Shown: positions 26,889 through 36,026, numbered from the stretch's first letter. The stretch: 64,000 nt of DNA from Duganella levis (GCF_009857605.1 NZ_WWCT01000023.1:62001-126000), one strand, 5' to 3'. Numbers and translations are program-made. The notes: generated by a model from the letters alone, not told the origin.

Positions 26889-29084
26889 TTAAGCTGGCGC
26901 GTTCGACGCCAGCGTTTTCAATGCCTGTTCCAGCTCCAGCTTGAGCGCCGCCAGGTGCGGCGCCAGCGCCTCCAGCTCGGCGGCGTCGGCCAGACGCTCG
27001 ATCTTGGCGCAACGCGCGTGCAGCGAGTCGGCGCCAAGATAAGCCACTGCCCCCATCAGCCGATGGGCGGCCAGCGCGACTGCCGCAGCGTCGCCGTTAT
27101 CCAATCCCTGTTGTGCGACGTCCAGCAAGCGCGGTCCTTCGATCTGGAAGGCGGCGCGCATGGCGCGGTACAGTTTGTCGCTGGAATCAGTCGTCGACGG
27201 CGCGGTGCGCGACGCTGCGCTCGACGCCGGTGCAGTCGTTACACCAAACATCGCGTCCAGCCTGGCCGGCATCGTGTGCAGGTCGGCGATCAACGGGCGG
27301 CCCTGCGCCAGCAGGGCATCCAGCTGGCGCGCGATTTCAGCATGCAAATCATTTTCATCAATCGGCTTGGGCAGGAAACCGTTGGCGCCGGCCGCCAGGA
27401 AACGCTGGCGGTCCTCCGGTCCGGCGTTGGCGGTCAGCGCGATCACCGGCACGGCGGGGTTGCGCACGCCGTCCCGCCCGGCGCGCAGGCGCTGCAAGGC
27501 GGCATAGCCATCCATGCGCGGCATGCGGTCATCCATAATCAGTAAATCATAGTCGCGCGCGGCCAGTTCTTCCAGCGCCGCCACGCCATCTTCGACGATG
27601 GTGATGGTGTGGCCCATGTAGCCCAGCAGTTCGCGCAGGATCAGCTGGTTGATGCTGCCGTCCTCGGCGCACAGCACCGCCAGGCTGGCCTTGTGCGGAC
27701 GCAGCAGTTCAACCGGCGCGGCCGGCGCCGGCACGCCATGTTCCAGCGGCAGCAGTACGCTGAACACGCTGCCCACGCCCGGCTGGCTGGTGGCCTCGAT
27801 CCGTCCACCCATTGCGGCCACGATATTCTTGCAGATGGCCAGGCCCAGGCCGGCGCCGCCGTATTTGCGCGAGGTGGCGGCGTCGGCCTGCTCGAATTTC
27901 TGGAACAGCCGGCCCAGCGCCTCGGCCGCGATGCCGATGCCGGTGTCGCGCACAGTGATGTCGATGCCCGACCCATCCTGCCCCGGCGCCACGCTGACGC
28001 ACACCTCGCCACGCTCGGTGAACTTGATGCCGTTGCCGACCAGGTTGACCACCACCTGCCGCAGCCGCGTCGGATCGCCGCGCCACCAGACCGGCAGCGC
28101 CGGATCGACCTCCGCCACCAGCGAGATGCCCTTGGCCTCGGCCCGGTTGGCCAGCAGGTCGACCACATCGCGCAGCAAGGCCGGCAGGTCGAAGTCCAGA
28201 TGCTCCAGCGGCATCTTGCCGGCTTCCAGACGCGAGAAATCGAGGATATCGTTAATGATTTGCAGCAGCACCTCGGCGTTGCTCAGGCTCAGGCGCAGCT
28301 TGTCGCGGGTGGCGTGCGGCAGGCTGGCGTCGCGCAGGGCCGAGCGCAGCATGCCGATGACGCCGCCCAGCGGCGTGCGCACCTCGTGGCTGATCATGGC
28401 CAGGAAGTCGCTCTTGAGTTGGTTGGAGACTTCGGCCGCCCGCCGCGCCGCCAGGGCTTCGGCATTTTGCGCGTGGACCGCGCGTTCGCGCACCAAGGCG
28501 CCGGCCAGTCCATGCAGCAGATACGAGCAGGACACGCACAATATGCTGGCCACCAGCAGGAAGTTGACGCTCAGGATGATCCAATGCGCCATCGGGCTGA
28601 CCACCATCACCGCCAGGCCCGGCTCGATGCCGCCGACGTAGCCGGCCAGGAACAGCGTCGCAGTACAGCCAAGCAGCGCCAGCATGGCGGCCGTGCTGCC
28701 GATCAGCACCGTGCACAGCACCGGCACCGCCAGCAAATAGATTTGCGATAGCGGCCCCATCGCAAACAGCAGCATCACCGCCAGCAGGTAGGCGATGCCC
28801 AGCAAGGCCACGGCGCGCAGCCGATAAGCGATACTGCGCCGGTAATTCAGCACCACCATGCCGGCCAGCGCCACCACGTCGGTGACGATCAGCGGCCAGT
28901 GGCCCTGGCGCGCGCTACCCCAGATGCTGGGCAACATCGCCACCAACCCCAGCCAGAAGGCCACCGAACATAAACCATCCAGCAGCCGTTGGCGCCAGCC
29001 TTGCAAACCCTGGTCGCCGTGGTCGAGCGCCTGCAGGCGCCGTGACACGGCAGTACGCCAGGCTAGCAGCGGCGCCATGGGCAT
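26889..29084 (-). CDS. Hybrid sensor histidine kinase with receiver and Hpt domains
   Basis: A 731-residue multi-step phosphorelay protein. About five to six N-terminal membrane helices (35-200) are followed by a HisKA domain with the phosphorylated histidine in MISHEVRTPLG (about 232) and a HATPase (DTGIGIAAEALGRLF, KYGGAGLGLAICK). A receiver follows with the phospho-aspartate in LLIMDDRMPRMDG (about 515), then a C-terminal Hpt with histidine in AHRLMGAVAYLG (about 675). Residues for the whole relay are present, but there is no output domain, so an external response regulator must receive the signal. Its ATG lies three bases after the stop of the amino-acid permease gene, implying one operon and possible transport-linked sensing. 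Confidence 0.92.
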   Translation of the reverse strand: MPMAPLLAWRTAVSRRLQALDHGDQGLQGWRQRLLDGLCSVAFWLGLVAMLPSIWGSARQGHWPLIVTDVVALAGMVVLNYRRSIAYRLRAVALLGIAYLLAVMLLFAMGPLSQIYLLAVPVLCTVLIGSTAAMLALLGCTATLFLAGYVGGIEPGLAVMVVSPMAHWIILSVNFLLVASILCVSCSYLLHGLAGALVRERAVHAQNAEALAARRAAEVSNQLKSDFLAMISHEVRTPLGGVIGMLRSALRDASLPHATRDKLRLSLSNAEVLLQIINDILDFSRLEAGKMPLEHLDFDLPALLRDVVDLLANRAEAKGISLVAEVDPALPVWWRGDPTRLRQVVVNLVGNGIKFTERGEVCVSVAPGQDGSGIDITVRDTGIGIAAEALGRLFQKFEQADAATSRKYGGAGLGLAICKNIVAAMGGRIEATSQPGVGSVFSVLLPLEHGVPAPAAPVELLRPHKASLAVLCAEDGSINQLILRELLGYMGHTITIVEDGVAALEELAARDYDLLIMDDRMPRMDGYAALQRLRAGRDGVRNPAVPVIALTANAGPEDRQRFLAAGANGFLPKPIDENDLHAEIARQLDALLAQGRPLIADLHTMPARLDAMFGVTTAPASSAASRTAPSTTDSSDKLYRAMRAAFQIEGPRLLDVAQQGLDNGDAAAVALAAHRLMGAVAYLGADSLHARCAKIERLADAAELEALAPHLAALKLELEQALKTLASNAPA

Positions 29085-29087
29085 GGG

Positions 29088-30482
29088 TCAGCTCGCTTTG
29101 TTCAGCGCCGAGTGATGCCGCGCGTAGGTGAAGTACACGACCAGGCCGATCAGCAGCCAGATGATGAAGGCGATCCAGGTGACGGCGCTGAGGAAGATCA
29201 TCAGCGCGCCGCAGAACAGGATGGCCAGCGCCGGGATCACCGGCACGCCAGGGCAGCGGAACGCCGGCTTCAGATCAGGACGCTGCTTGCGCAGCACGAT
29301 CACCGCCACCGATACCAGGCAGAACGCCGCCAGCGTGCCGATGTTGGCCAGCTCGCCCAGCACTTGCAGCGGCACCAGCGCGCCCAGCAGGCCGAACACG
29401 ATGCCGACCAGCCAGGTCGCCACGATCGGCGTGCCCTTGCCGTTCAGCGCCGACAGCTGCTTCGGCAGCAGGCCGTCACGCGACATGGCGTACAGCACGC
29501 GGGTCTGGCCGAACGCCATGACCAGGATCACGGTGCTCATGCCGAGGATGGCACCGACATCGACGAAACCGGCAACCCAGTTTTCACCGGCGAATTGCAG
29601 CGCCAGCGAGACCGGATGGTCGACGCCCTTGAATTGGGTGAACGGCACGATGCCGGTCATGATCAGGCTGACCACCACATACAGCACGGTGCAGACCGCC
29701 AGCGAACCGATGATGCCGATCGGCAGGTCGCGCTTCGGTTGCTTGACCTCTTCCGCCGCCGTGGTCACCGCGTCAAAGCCGATGAAGGCGAAGAACACCA
29801 GCGCCGCCGCGCTCATCACGCCGGTGCCGCCGTACGGCATGAACGGATGCCAGTTTGCCGGCGTCACATGGCGCACGCCGACGAAGATGAACAGCAGCAC
29901 CACGGCGATCTTGATCACCACCATGATGTTGTTGATGCGGGCCGATTCGCGCACGCCCAGCGACAGCATGACGGTCAGCACCATCATGATCACGAACGCA
30001 GGCAGGTTGAAGAAGGTGGTCACGCCCGGCAGCGCGCCGGGGGCAGCGGACAGCGCCACCGGAATGTGCAGGCCGAATCCGCTGATGAGGGATTGGAAAT
30101 AGCCGGACCAGCCGACCGACACGGCCGAGGTCACCAGGCCGTATTCCAGGATCAAGTCCCAACCAATCATCCAGGCGATGATTTCACCCAGGATGGCGTA
30201 ACTGTAAGTATAGATACCGCCGGCAACCGGCAGGATGGAGGCGAACTCCGCGTAACACAGGGCGGCGAAGCCGCAGGCAAACGCGGCCACCACGAAGGAC
30301 AGGGCCAATGCCGGGCCAGCGGTGGTGGCGCCACTGCCGGTCAACACAAAGATGCCGGTGCCGACAATCGCGCCGATACCCATCAGCACCAGGTCGACGG
30401 GGCCAAGAACTTTCCTCAGCCCGCCCGGCTTGGCGCTGGCTGCGCGCATTGCGTCGAAATCCTTGGTTCTAAAAATACTCAC
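29088..30482 (-). CDS. APC-superfamily amino acid permease
   Basis: A 464-residue inner-membrane transporter of the basic/neutral amino-acid permease type (CAT-like, as in YhdG and related proteins), with about 12 helices. The first carries the substrate-site motif GIGAIVGTGIFVLTG. The start is placed at GTG 30482 because GGAGG lies six bases upstream and the protein then begins MSIFRTKDFDAM, typical for the family. A longer frame from 30542 lacks a ribosome site. It likely shares an operon with the hybrid kinase directly downstream. Confidence 0.9.
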   Translation of the reverse strand: MSIFRTKDFDAMRAASAKPGGLRKVLGPVDLVLMGIGAIVGTGIFVLTGSGATTAGPALALSFVVAAFACGFAALCYAEFASILPVAGGIYTYSYAILGEIIAWMIGWDLILEYGLVTSAVSVGWSGYFQSLISGFGLHIPVALSAAPGALPGVTTFFNLPAFVIMMVLTVMLSLGVRESARINNIMVVIKIAVVLLFIFVGVRHVTPANWHPFMPYGGTGVMSAAALVFFAFIGFDAVTTAAEEVKQPKRDLPIGIIGSLAVCTVLYVVVSLIMTGIVPFTQFKGVDHPVSLALQFAGENWVAGFVDVGAILGMSTVILVMAFGQTRVLYAMSRDGLLPKQLSALNGKGTPIVATWLVGIVFGLLGALVPLQVLGELANIGTLAAFCLVSVAVIVLRKQRPDLKPAFRCPGVPVIPALAILFCGALMIFLSAVTWIAFIIWLLIGLVVYFTYARHHSALNKAS

Positions 30483-30564
30483 TGCTGCCTCCGTTGCTTT
30501 ATTGAACATATTGCGCACACTTGAAGCGCGGCAGTATGACACAACCGAGGCCGAGCGGGCAGAA

Positions 30565-32766
30565 TCAGCGGCCTGCAGCCGCCTTGGCGCGCGCTGCGTG
30601 CAGTTTTTTGTAGCTATCGAGCAACCGCTGGTGACGGTCCAGACCTTCCAGCTGCATGCTGGTCGGCGTCAGGCCGTAGAAGCGCACGCTGCCGTCCACC
30701 GAACCCAGCACCGCGTCCATGCGCTCGTTGCCGAACATGCGGCGGAAATTGACCACGTAGTCGTCCAGTTCCAGCTCGTCGTCCAGTTCCACTTCCAGCA
30801 CCACGTTCAGCGCCTGATAGAACAGGCCGCGGTCGACCGTGTTGTCGTTGTATTGCAGGAAGGCGCCGACCAGCTCGTGCGCTTCGTCCAGCTGCTGCAA
30901 GGCCAGGTTGATCAGCAGCTTCAGCTCCAGCACGTTCAACTGGCCCCATTCGGTATTCTCGTCGAACTCGATGCCGATCAGGGTGGCGATGTCGCCGTAA
31001 TCGTCCAGCTCGTTGTTTTCCAGACGGTCCAGCAGCGCTTCCAGCTGGGCGTCGTCCAGACGGTGCAGGTTCAGGATGTCTTCGCGGAACAGCAGCGATT
31101 TATTGGTGTTATCCCAGATCAGGTCTTCCACCGGATAGACTTCCGAATAGCCCGGCACCAGGATGCGGCAGGCGGTCGCGCCCAGCTGGTCGTAGACCGC
31201 CGTGTACACTTCCTTGCCCATGTCCTTGAGGATGCCGAACAAGGTCGCGGCTTCTTCGGCGTTGGCGTTTTCGCCCTGCGCCGAAAAGTCCCACTCGACG
31301 AAATCGTAATCGGCCTTGGCGCTGAAGAAGCGCCACGACACCACGCCGCTGGAATCGATGAAGTGCTCGACGAAATTGTATGGCTCGGTGACGGCTTCGC
31401 TGGCGAAGGTCGGACGCGGCAGGTCATTCAGGCCTTCAAAGCTGCGGCCCTGCATCAGTTCGGTCAGGCTGCGTTCCAGCGCCACTTCCAGGCTCGGGTG
31501 CGCGCCGAACGAGGCGAATACGCCGCCGGTGCGCGGGTTCATCAGCGTCACGCACATCACCGGGTATTGACCGCCCAGCGAGGCATCCTTCACCAGCACC
31601 GGGAAGCCCTGCTCTTCCAGGCCCTGGATGCCGGCCACGATGCCGGGATATTTCGCCAGCACTTCTTGCGGCACATCCGGCAAGGCGATTTCGCCTTCCA
31701 GGATCTCGCGCTTGACGGCGCGCTCGAAAATCTCCGACAGGCACTGCACTTGCGCCTCGACCAGCGTGTTACCCGCGCTCATGCCATTGCTGGCGTACAG
31801 GTTCTCGATCAGGTTGGACGGGAAATACACCGTCTCGCCGTCCGACTGGCGCGCGAATGGCAGCGCGCAGATGCCGCGTTGGACATTGCCGGAGTTGGTG
31901 TCGATCAGGTGCTTGCCGCGCAGTTCGCCGTCCGGGTTGTAGATGTCCAGCGTGTACTCGTCCAGCAAGCCGGCCGGCAGCTTGCTTTTCGGACCAGGCT
32001 TGAACCAGCGCTCGTTCGGATAATGCACGAACTCGGCGTTGGCAATGTCTTCGCCCCAGAAGGCACCGGCGTAGAAGTGGTTGTTGCTAATGCGTTCGAT
32101 GTACTCGCCCAGCGCCGAGGCCAGCGCGCTTTCCTTGGTCGAACCCTTGCCGTTGGTGAAGCACATCGGCGAGTGGGCGTCGCGGATATGCAGCGACCAC
32201 ACGTTCGGCACGATATTGCGCCACGAGGCGATTTCAATCTTGATGCCCAGGCCGGCCAGCAAGCCGGACATATTGGCGATGGTCTGCTCCAGCGGCAGGT
32301 CCTTGCCGGCGATGTAGGTGCTGGTGTCGGCGCCCGGGCTGACGGTCAGCAGCGCTTGGGCGTCGGCGTCCAGGTTGGCAACTTCCTCGATGATGAAGTC
32401 CGGGCCTTCCTGCACCACTTTTTTCACCGTGCAGCGGTCGATCGAGCGCAGGATGCCGATGCGGTCTTTTTCGGAAATGTCTTCCGGCAGCTCGACCTGG
32501 ATCTTGAAGATCTGCTTGTAGCGGTTTTCCGGGTCCACGATATTGTTCTGCGACAGCCGGATATTTTCGGTCGGGATATTGCGCGTGTTGCAGTACAACT
32601 TGACGAAGTACGCCGCGCACAGCGCCGACGACGCCAGGAAGTAATCGAACGGACCGGGCGCCGAGCCGTCGCCTTTATAGCGAATCGGCTGATCGGCAAT
32701 TACCGTGAAGTCGTCGAACTTGGCTTCGAGACGCAGCTTGTCGAGAAAATTGACCTTAATTTCCAT
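30565..32766 (-). CDS. OsmC-YcaO fusion protein
   Basis: A 733-residue protein. Residues 1-135 are an OsmC/Ohr-type domain with both redox cysteines (C50 in SSALCAAYF, C112 in SIDRCTVKK). Residues about 165-560 are a YcaO domain with the ATP-binding motif NGKGSTKESALASALGEYIE. Residues about 580-733 form an acidic helical tail like that of E. coli YcaO. E. coli YcaO assists RimO in beta-methylthiolation of ribosomal protein S12 by an unknown route and lacks the OsmC part. The fused thiol-peroxidase-like domain suggests handling of sulfur or peroxide. ATG 32766 begins right at the OsmC fold. A terminator-like hairpin sits in its leader. Confidence 0.9.
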   Translation of the reverse strand: MEIKVNFLDKLRLEAKFDDFTVIADQPIRYKGDGSAPGPFDYFLASSALCAAYFVKLYCNTRNIPTENIRLSQNNIVDPENRYKQIFKIQVELPEDISEKDRIGILRSIDRCTVKKVVQEGPDFIIEEVANLDADAQALLTVSPGADTSTYIAGKDLPLEQTIANMSGLLAGLGIKIEIASWRNIVPNVWSLHIRDAHSPMCFTNGKGSTKESALASALGEYIERISNNHFYAGAFWGEDIANAEFVHYPNERWFKPGPKSKLPAGLLDEYTLDIYNPDGELRGKHLIDTNSGNVQRGICALPFARQSDGETVYFPSNLIENLYASNGMSAGNTLVEAQVQCLSEIFERAVKREILEGEIALPDVPQEVLAKYPGIVAGIQGLEEQGFPVLVKDASLGGQYPVMCVTLMNPRTGGVFASFGAHPSLEVALERSLTELMQGRSFEGLNDLPRPTFASEAVTEPYNFVEHFIDSSGVVSWRFFSAKADYDFVEWDFSAQGENANAEEAATLFGILKDMGKEVYTAVYDQLGATACRILVPGYSEVYPVEDLIWDNTNKSLLFREDILNLHRLDDAQLEALLDRLENNELDDYGDIATLIGIEFDENTEWGQLNVLELKLLINLALQQLDEAHELVGAFLQYNDNTVDRGLFYQALNVVLEVELDDELELDDYVVNFRRMFGNERMDAVLGSVDGSVRFYGLTPTSMQLEGLDRHQRLLDSYKKLHAARAKAAAGR

Positions 32767-32790
32767 GGGGGGAATTCCGAAAAAGAAATG

Positions 32791-32817
32791 CAAAAAGGGC
32801 AGCCACCTGGGCTACCC
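32791..32817 (-). terminator. Terminator-like hairpin in the leader of the OsmC-YcaO gene
   Basis: On the minus strand an 8-bp stem (GGGTAGCC with GGCTGCCC, one G-U pair) closes a 5-base loop and is followed directly by TTTTT, the form of an intrinsic terminator. It lies about 30 bases before the ATG of the OsmC-YcaO gene, with no minus-strand gene upstream that would need to end here. It could be an attenuator for the gene itself or a relic. Confidence 0.5.
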
Positions 32818-32881
32818 CTGAGTCGAACTGCCTGATAAATCAATGGCTTAGCAGTATATCACTGTTAGACCAAGCGGCAAA

Positions 32882-32927
32882 TTAAAGAATGCTTTAAGAT
32901 GGATTTCGGTATTAAAGGAATCTTTAA
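32882..32927 (+). promoter_or_regulatory. Two tandem TTAAAG-N4-CTTTAA palindromes at the start of the fic gene
   Basis: Site 1 is TTAAAGAATGCTTTAA (32882-32897). Site 2 is TTAAAGGAATCTTTAA (32912-32927). The two sit exactly 30 bp apart, and each is followed one base later by an in-frame ATG. Extended, the repeats match at 17 of 21 positions. Twin palindromes on one face of the helix at a start site are a classic operator layout. The fic gene itself encodes a C-terminal winged helix, so self-repression is the simplest model. Confidence 0.6.
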
Positions 32928-32928
32928 A

Positions 32929-34073
32929 ATGCCACGCTCGACTGGAACCTTGGTGATGACGACAACGCTAGGCGAACGCGTCCGGGCATTCGTACCGCAC
33001 CCGATGCCGCCGGATGCGCCACCGCTCGCCGCCGATTGCTACGCTGCCGCCAACCATGCCGCCGAACTCGCTCTGGCCAGGTTGAGTGGCGTCGCTGGCC
33101 TGGTGCCCTCAGAGAAGTGGCTCTTGTATGGCGCCGTGCGCAAAGAGGCATTGCTAACCTCCCAGATTGAAGGAACACTGGCAACGCTTGAAGACTTGTT
33201 CGAAGACGAAGCCGGCATGGACGTAGACAATGCCGACGACGTGGAGGAAGTCAGCAATTACCTGCGCGCATTCCACTTTATACATGACAACCTTCAGGCG
33301 GAACACGGCCTCCCCATCAGTGTGCGCTTGATCAGTGACATCGCCTGTTGCTGGACGGCGTTCGTGGCGCCGGCAAACAGCCCGGCGAATTACGACATAC
33401 ACAAAACTGGCTGGGCGGCACGCGTCCCGGCAATGCGGTGTTCGTTCCGCCACCGCCAGAGCGCTTGCTGGAATTGCTGGGCGACCTGGAGCGCTTCATC
33501 CACGCCGACAACGGCGGCCTGCCGCCACTGGTCAAAATCGGATTGGTTCACGCCCAATTCGAAACTATCCATCCTTTCCTGGACGGTAACGGCAGGATCG
33601 GCCGCCTCCTCATTTCCGCATTGCTGGAACACTGGCGCTTGATGCAAGCGCCGTTGCTGTACATCAGCGGCTATCTGAAAGAGCACCAGGCTGAATACTA
33701 TCGTTTGCTGTCCGCCATCCGCACGGAAGGTAACTGGGAAGCATGGATTGTTTTCTTCCTTGAAGGAGTCACCATTGCTGCCGCTCAAGCGGAGCGCAAC
33801 ATCGTCGATCTGGCGACGTTGATCGCCCATGACCGGCGCCGGTTGCTGGCGTCCTCTGCTCCCAGCGCTGCCGCCTACCGCCTGTTCGAAACACTACCCA
33901 TGATGCCGCGCTTCACCGTCGAACAAGTCAAGCAGCGGCTGGATACAAGTTATCCGACCGCCAACGCCGCCGTGAAAACCTTGACGGACTTGGGCATCGT
34001 GCAGGAAATGACTGGTCAGCGCAAGAATCGAAGCTTTGGCTATCCGGCGTACATCGAATTACTCTCTTCTTGA
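32929..34073 (+). pseudogene. Fic-family AMPylation protein, frameshifted
   Basis: The coding sequence is split into two frames. The first (ATG 32929, or 32899) gives a Fic N-terminal domain with an inhibitory-helix-like motif TSQIEGT, the [ST]xxxE[GN] signature of self-inhibited Fic proteins. Near 33342 the frame changes: ISDI is followed by a nonsense run, while the other frame resumes at LLLDGVRGAGKQPGELRH. That frame carries the intact catalytic loop HPFLDGNGRIGR and a C-terminal winged helix (FTVEQVKQRL, TANAAVKTLTDLGI). Restoring four bases, for example by undoing a slip between two ATC repeats, would give SDIHRLLLDGVRG, the normal family sequence. Repaired length would be about 382 residues. 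As read, no full-length protein is made. Confidence 0.85.
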
Positions 34074-34077
34074 TACG

Positions 34078-34941
34078 CTACTTGCCAGGCGCTGCTTCGG
34101 CGGCCAGCGTTTGCGCCAGCGTGACGCGGGCCTTGGCGGCGTAGTTGCGGCAGGCGTCGGTATCGATGAAGGCGGCATCGCCGAGCGCCGCCTGTTTGGC
34201 TTTGCGTTCCCATAGGCCGCCTAGCTCCGGGTGCGCGGAGATGAGCACATCGCACGGCAATGCGGCAACGGTGGCGATCGAGCGCTCGACGTCCGCCTGC
34301 GCGTGCGGATACAACGGATTGCGGCTGAAATACCGACCCTCGGCGGCCAACGCGTACAGGCTGTCGGCAAACACCACGTTCACGGTGCGGCCGCCCTCCT
34401 CTGCTTTCCAGGTCCAGCTAATGCCGCCCTGCGTGTGTCCCGGCGTGAAGTGCGCGGTCACTGCCAGCGGACCAAGGTGGACGATTTCGCCGTCGCGCAC
34501 GGCACGCGTGTGTGCGATCGGCGACATCGGCGTCAGGTTGGGAAACTGTGCATCGGCTGGATCAGGCTGGCCGCTCTCCAGCACCTTCACAGAGGCCGCG
34601 CTGGCCAGCACTGTCGCGCCGCTCAGTTTCTGCAAATCGGCAATCGCGCCCGCATGATCCTGGTGCGCGTGCGAATTCAGGATGTAGCGAATGTCTTCGA
34701 CGCGGAAGCCGAGCTGGCGGATATGCGCCGCCACCTGCTCGGTCGCCTCCGGTCCGCCAACATCCACCAGGATGTGTCCCGCCGACGAGGTAATCAGCAC
34801 CGCACTGATTCCGCCGGTGCCGACGTAATAGGTATTCCCATACAGCGGGAACGGCTCCTGTGGCGCATACCAGTCTGCCGCCTTGGCAGTGATGAGACAT
34901 GCGGCTGCCAGCGTGATACATCCAAGAATTTGCTTTTTCAT
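34078..34941 (-). CDS. Subclass B3 metallo-beta-lactamase
   Basis: A 287-residue exported zinc hydrolase expected to open beta-lactam rings in the periplasm. The signal peptide ends near ITAKA (about 21). Zinc ligands are in order: HAHQDH (H91, H93, D95, H96), H169 in TPGHTQGG, and H237 in ISAHPEL, the full six-residue set of the B3 subclass (H116/H118/H196 and D120/H121/H263 in standard numbering). Length and the LGPLAVTAHFTPGHT context match chromosomal B3 enzymes of environmental Oxalobacteraceae. No LysR/AmpR regulator is adjacent. A non-antibiotic MBL role is possible, but the motif set strongly favours B3. Confidence 0.87.
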   Translation of the reverse strand: MKKQILGCITLAAACLITAKAADWYAPQEPFPLYGNTYYVGTGGISAVLITSSAGHILVDVGGPEATEQVAAHIRQLGFRVEDIRYILNSHAHQDHAGAIADLQKLSGATVLASAASVKVLESGQPDPADAQFPNLTPMSPIAHTRAVRDGEIVHLGPLAVTAHFTPGHTQGGISWTWKAEEGGRTVNVVFADSLYALAAEGRYFSRNPLYPHAQADVERSIATVAALPCDVLISAHPELGGLWERKAKQAALGDAAFIDTDACRNYAAKARVTLAQTLAAEAAPGK

Positions 34942-35023
34942 TTGCGAAGATAACTAAAAAGTCGCCATGTGACGGATATCGCAATAATGCGACAAGTGTC
35001 GCATTTCGTCAAGCCACCTTTTG

Positions 35024-35935
35024 TCAGGCGTTATATGCCCAATTGCCGGCCTGACCAAGCGCCTGCAAAAAAGCCTGGCGACCAGTTCCTGCCAGCCACT
35101 CGCGCAGCGAGCGCATCTCCGGATTCATTTCCCGCAGCGCGTCGAAATCGGCACTGCCCGCCAGCCGGCCGGCATCAACCAGCGCGGTCAACTTGCTCAG
35201 GAAAGGATTGGCGGCCAGCACGTCATCGCCAAACCGCGCGTAGGTGATGGCGCGGCCAGCCACCTCGCTGAAGGCCGCTGCCAACTCGCGTCCAGTGACC
35301 GCGTCGCTGGCGATTTCGATCGTCGCGCCGGCGAATTTTTCGACGTCTGCAAAAATCGCGGCCACGTACTTGCCGATGTCTTCCACCGCCAACAACTGGA
35401 TAGCCTGATCCGGCTGCACGAAGAAATTGAACTGGCCCTGGTCGAGTCCAAATCCCGGCATCACCAGAATTTCCATGAATGCCACCGGACGAATGATGGT
35501 GGCCGCAATCGGTAACGTACGGATATGCGCCTCAATGCGCGCCTTGCTGTCGAAATGCCCCAAACCGCTAGGCGTCTCACGGACAGCACCGCCCGAACTG
35601 TAAACCAGATGGCCGACGTCGGCTTCTGCCGCCACGTTCGCGATAGCGATGCCGAAGCGCACCTCGTCCTCGTCGCTGACCGTGCCGCCAGGCGAACTAG
35701 GTTGCACGCTGAAGACGCCATAAACACCCTGCATTGCGGCGCGAATCGAAGCGACATCATCGAAGTCTCCGCGCACGACATCAACGCCCGCTTCGGCCAG
35801 CGCAACCGACTTCGGCGCCGCCACGTCACGCACCAATGCGCGCACTTTCCAGCCCGCCTTGAGCAGCGCCGCTGCGACCGAACCGCCCTGCTGACCCGTC
35901 GCGCCAAAGACCAGAATAGATTTACCGTCCGACAT
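35024..35935 (-). CDS. NmrA-like NAD(P)-binding protein
   Basis: A 303-residue atypical short-chain dehydrogenase fold. The dinucleotide motif is ILVFGATGQQGGSVAAALL at the N-terminus, and the core reads VVRGDFDD, VYGVFSVQP and VYSSGGAV, with no YxxxK catalytic pair. NmrA/HSCARG-type proteins of this kind sense the NAD(P) ratio or act as reductases of quinones (QorB-like). ATG 35935 has AAGGGAA before it. It is divergent from an HxlR regulator across 91 bases with a palindrome, which is the usual pairing for HxlR control of a quinone or aldehyde reductase. Confidence 0.85.
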   Translation of the reverse strand: MSDGKSILVFGATGQQGGSVAAALLKAGWKVRALVRDVAAPKSVALAEAGVDVVRGDFDDVASIRAAMQGVYGVFSVQPSSPGGTVSDEDEVRFGIAIANVAAEADVGHLVYSSGGAVRETPSGLGHFDSKARIEAHIRTLPIAATIIRPVAFMEILVMPGFGLDQGQFNFFVQPDQAIQLLAVEDIGKYVAAIFADVEKFAGATIEIASDAVTGRELAAAFSEVAGRAITYARFGDDVLAANPFLSKLTALVDAGRLAGSADFDALREMNPEMRSLREWLAGTGRQAFLQALGQAGNWAYNA

Positions 35936-35961
35936 GGAATTCCCTTGTGAATGAATGAGGG

Positions 35962-35981
35962 TTACCAATATATACTGGCAA
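35962..35981. promoter_or_regulatory. Imperfect palindrome, candidate HxlR operator
   Basis: The 20-bp element TTACCAATATATACTGGCAA pairs at 16 of 20 positions when folded on itself. It lies centrally in the 91-base gap between the NmrA-like gene and the divergent HxlR gene. HxlR-family dimers bind such AT-rich dyads, so it is the best candidate operator for both directions. Confidence 0.5.
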
Positions 35982-36026
35982 AAATACCTCCACAAGACGG
36001 CACATTTTTCTACCTCAGGCACAAGG

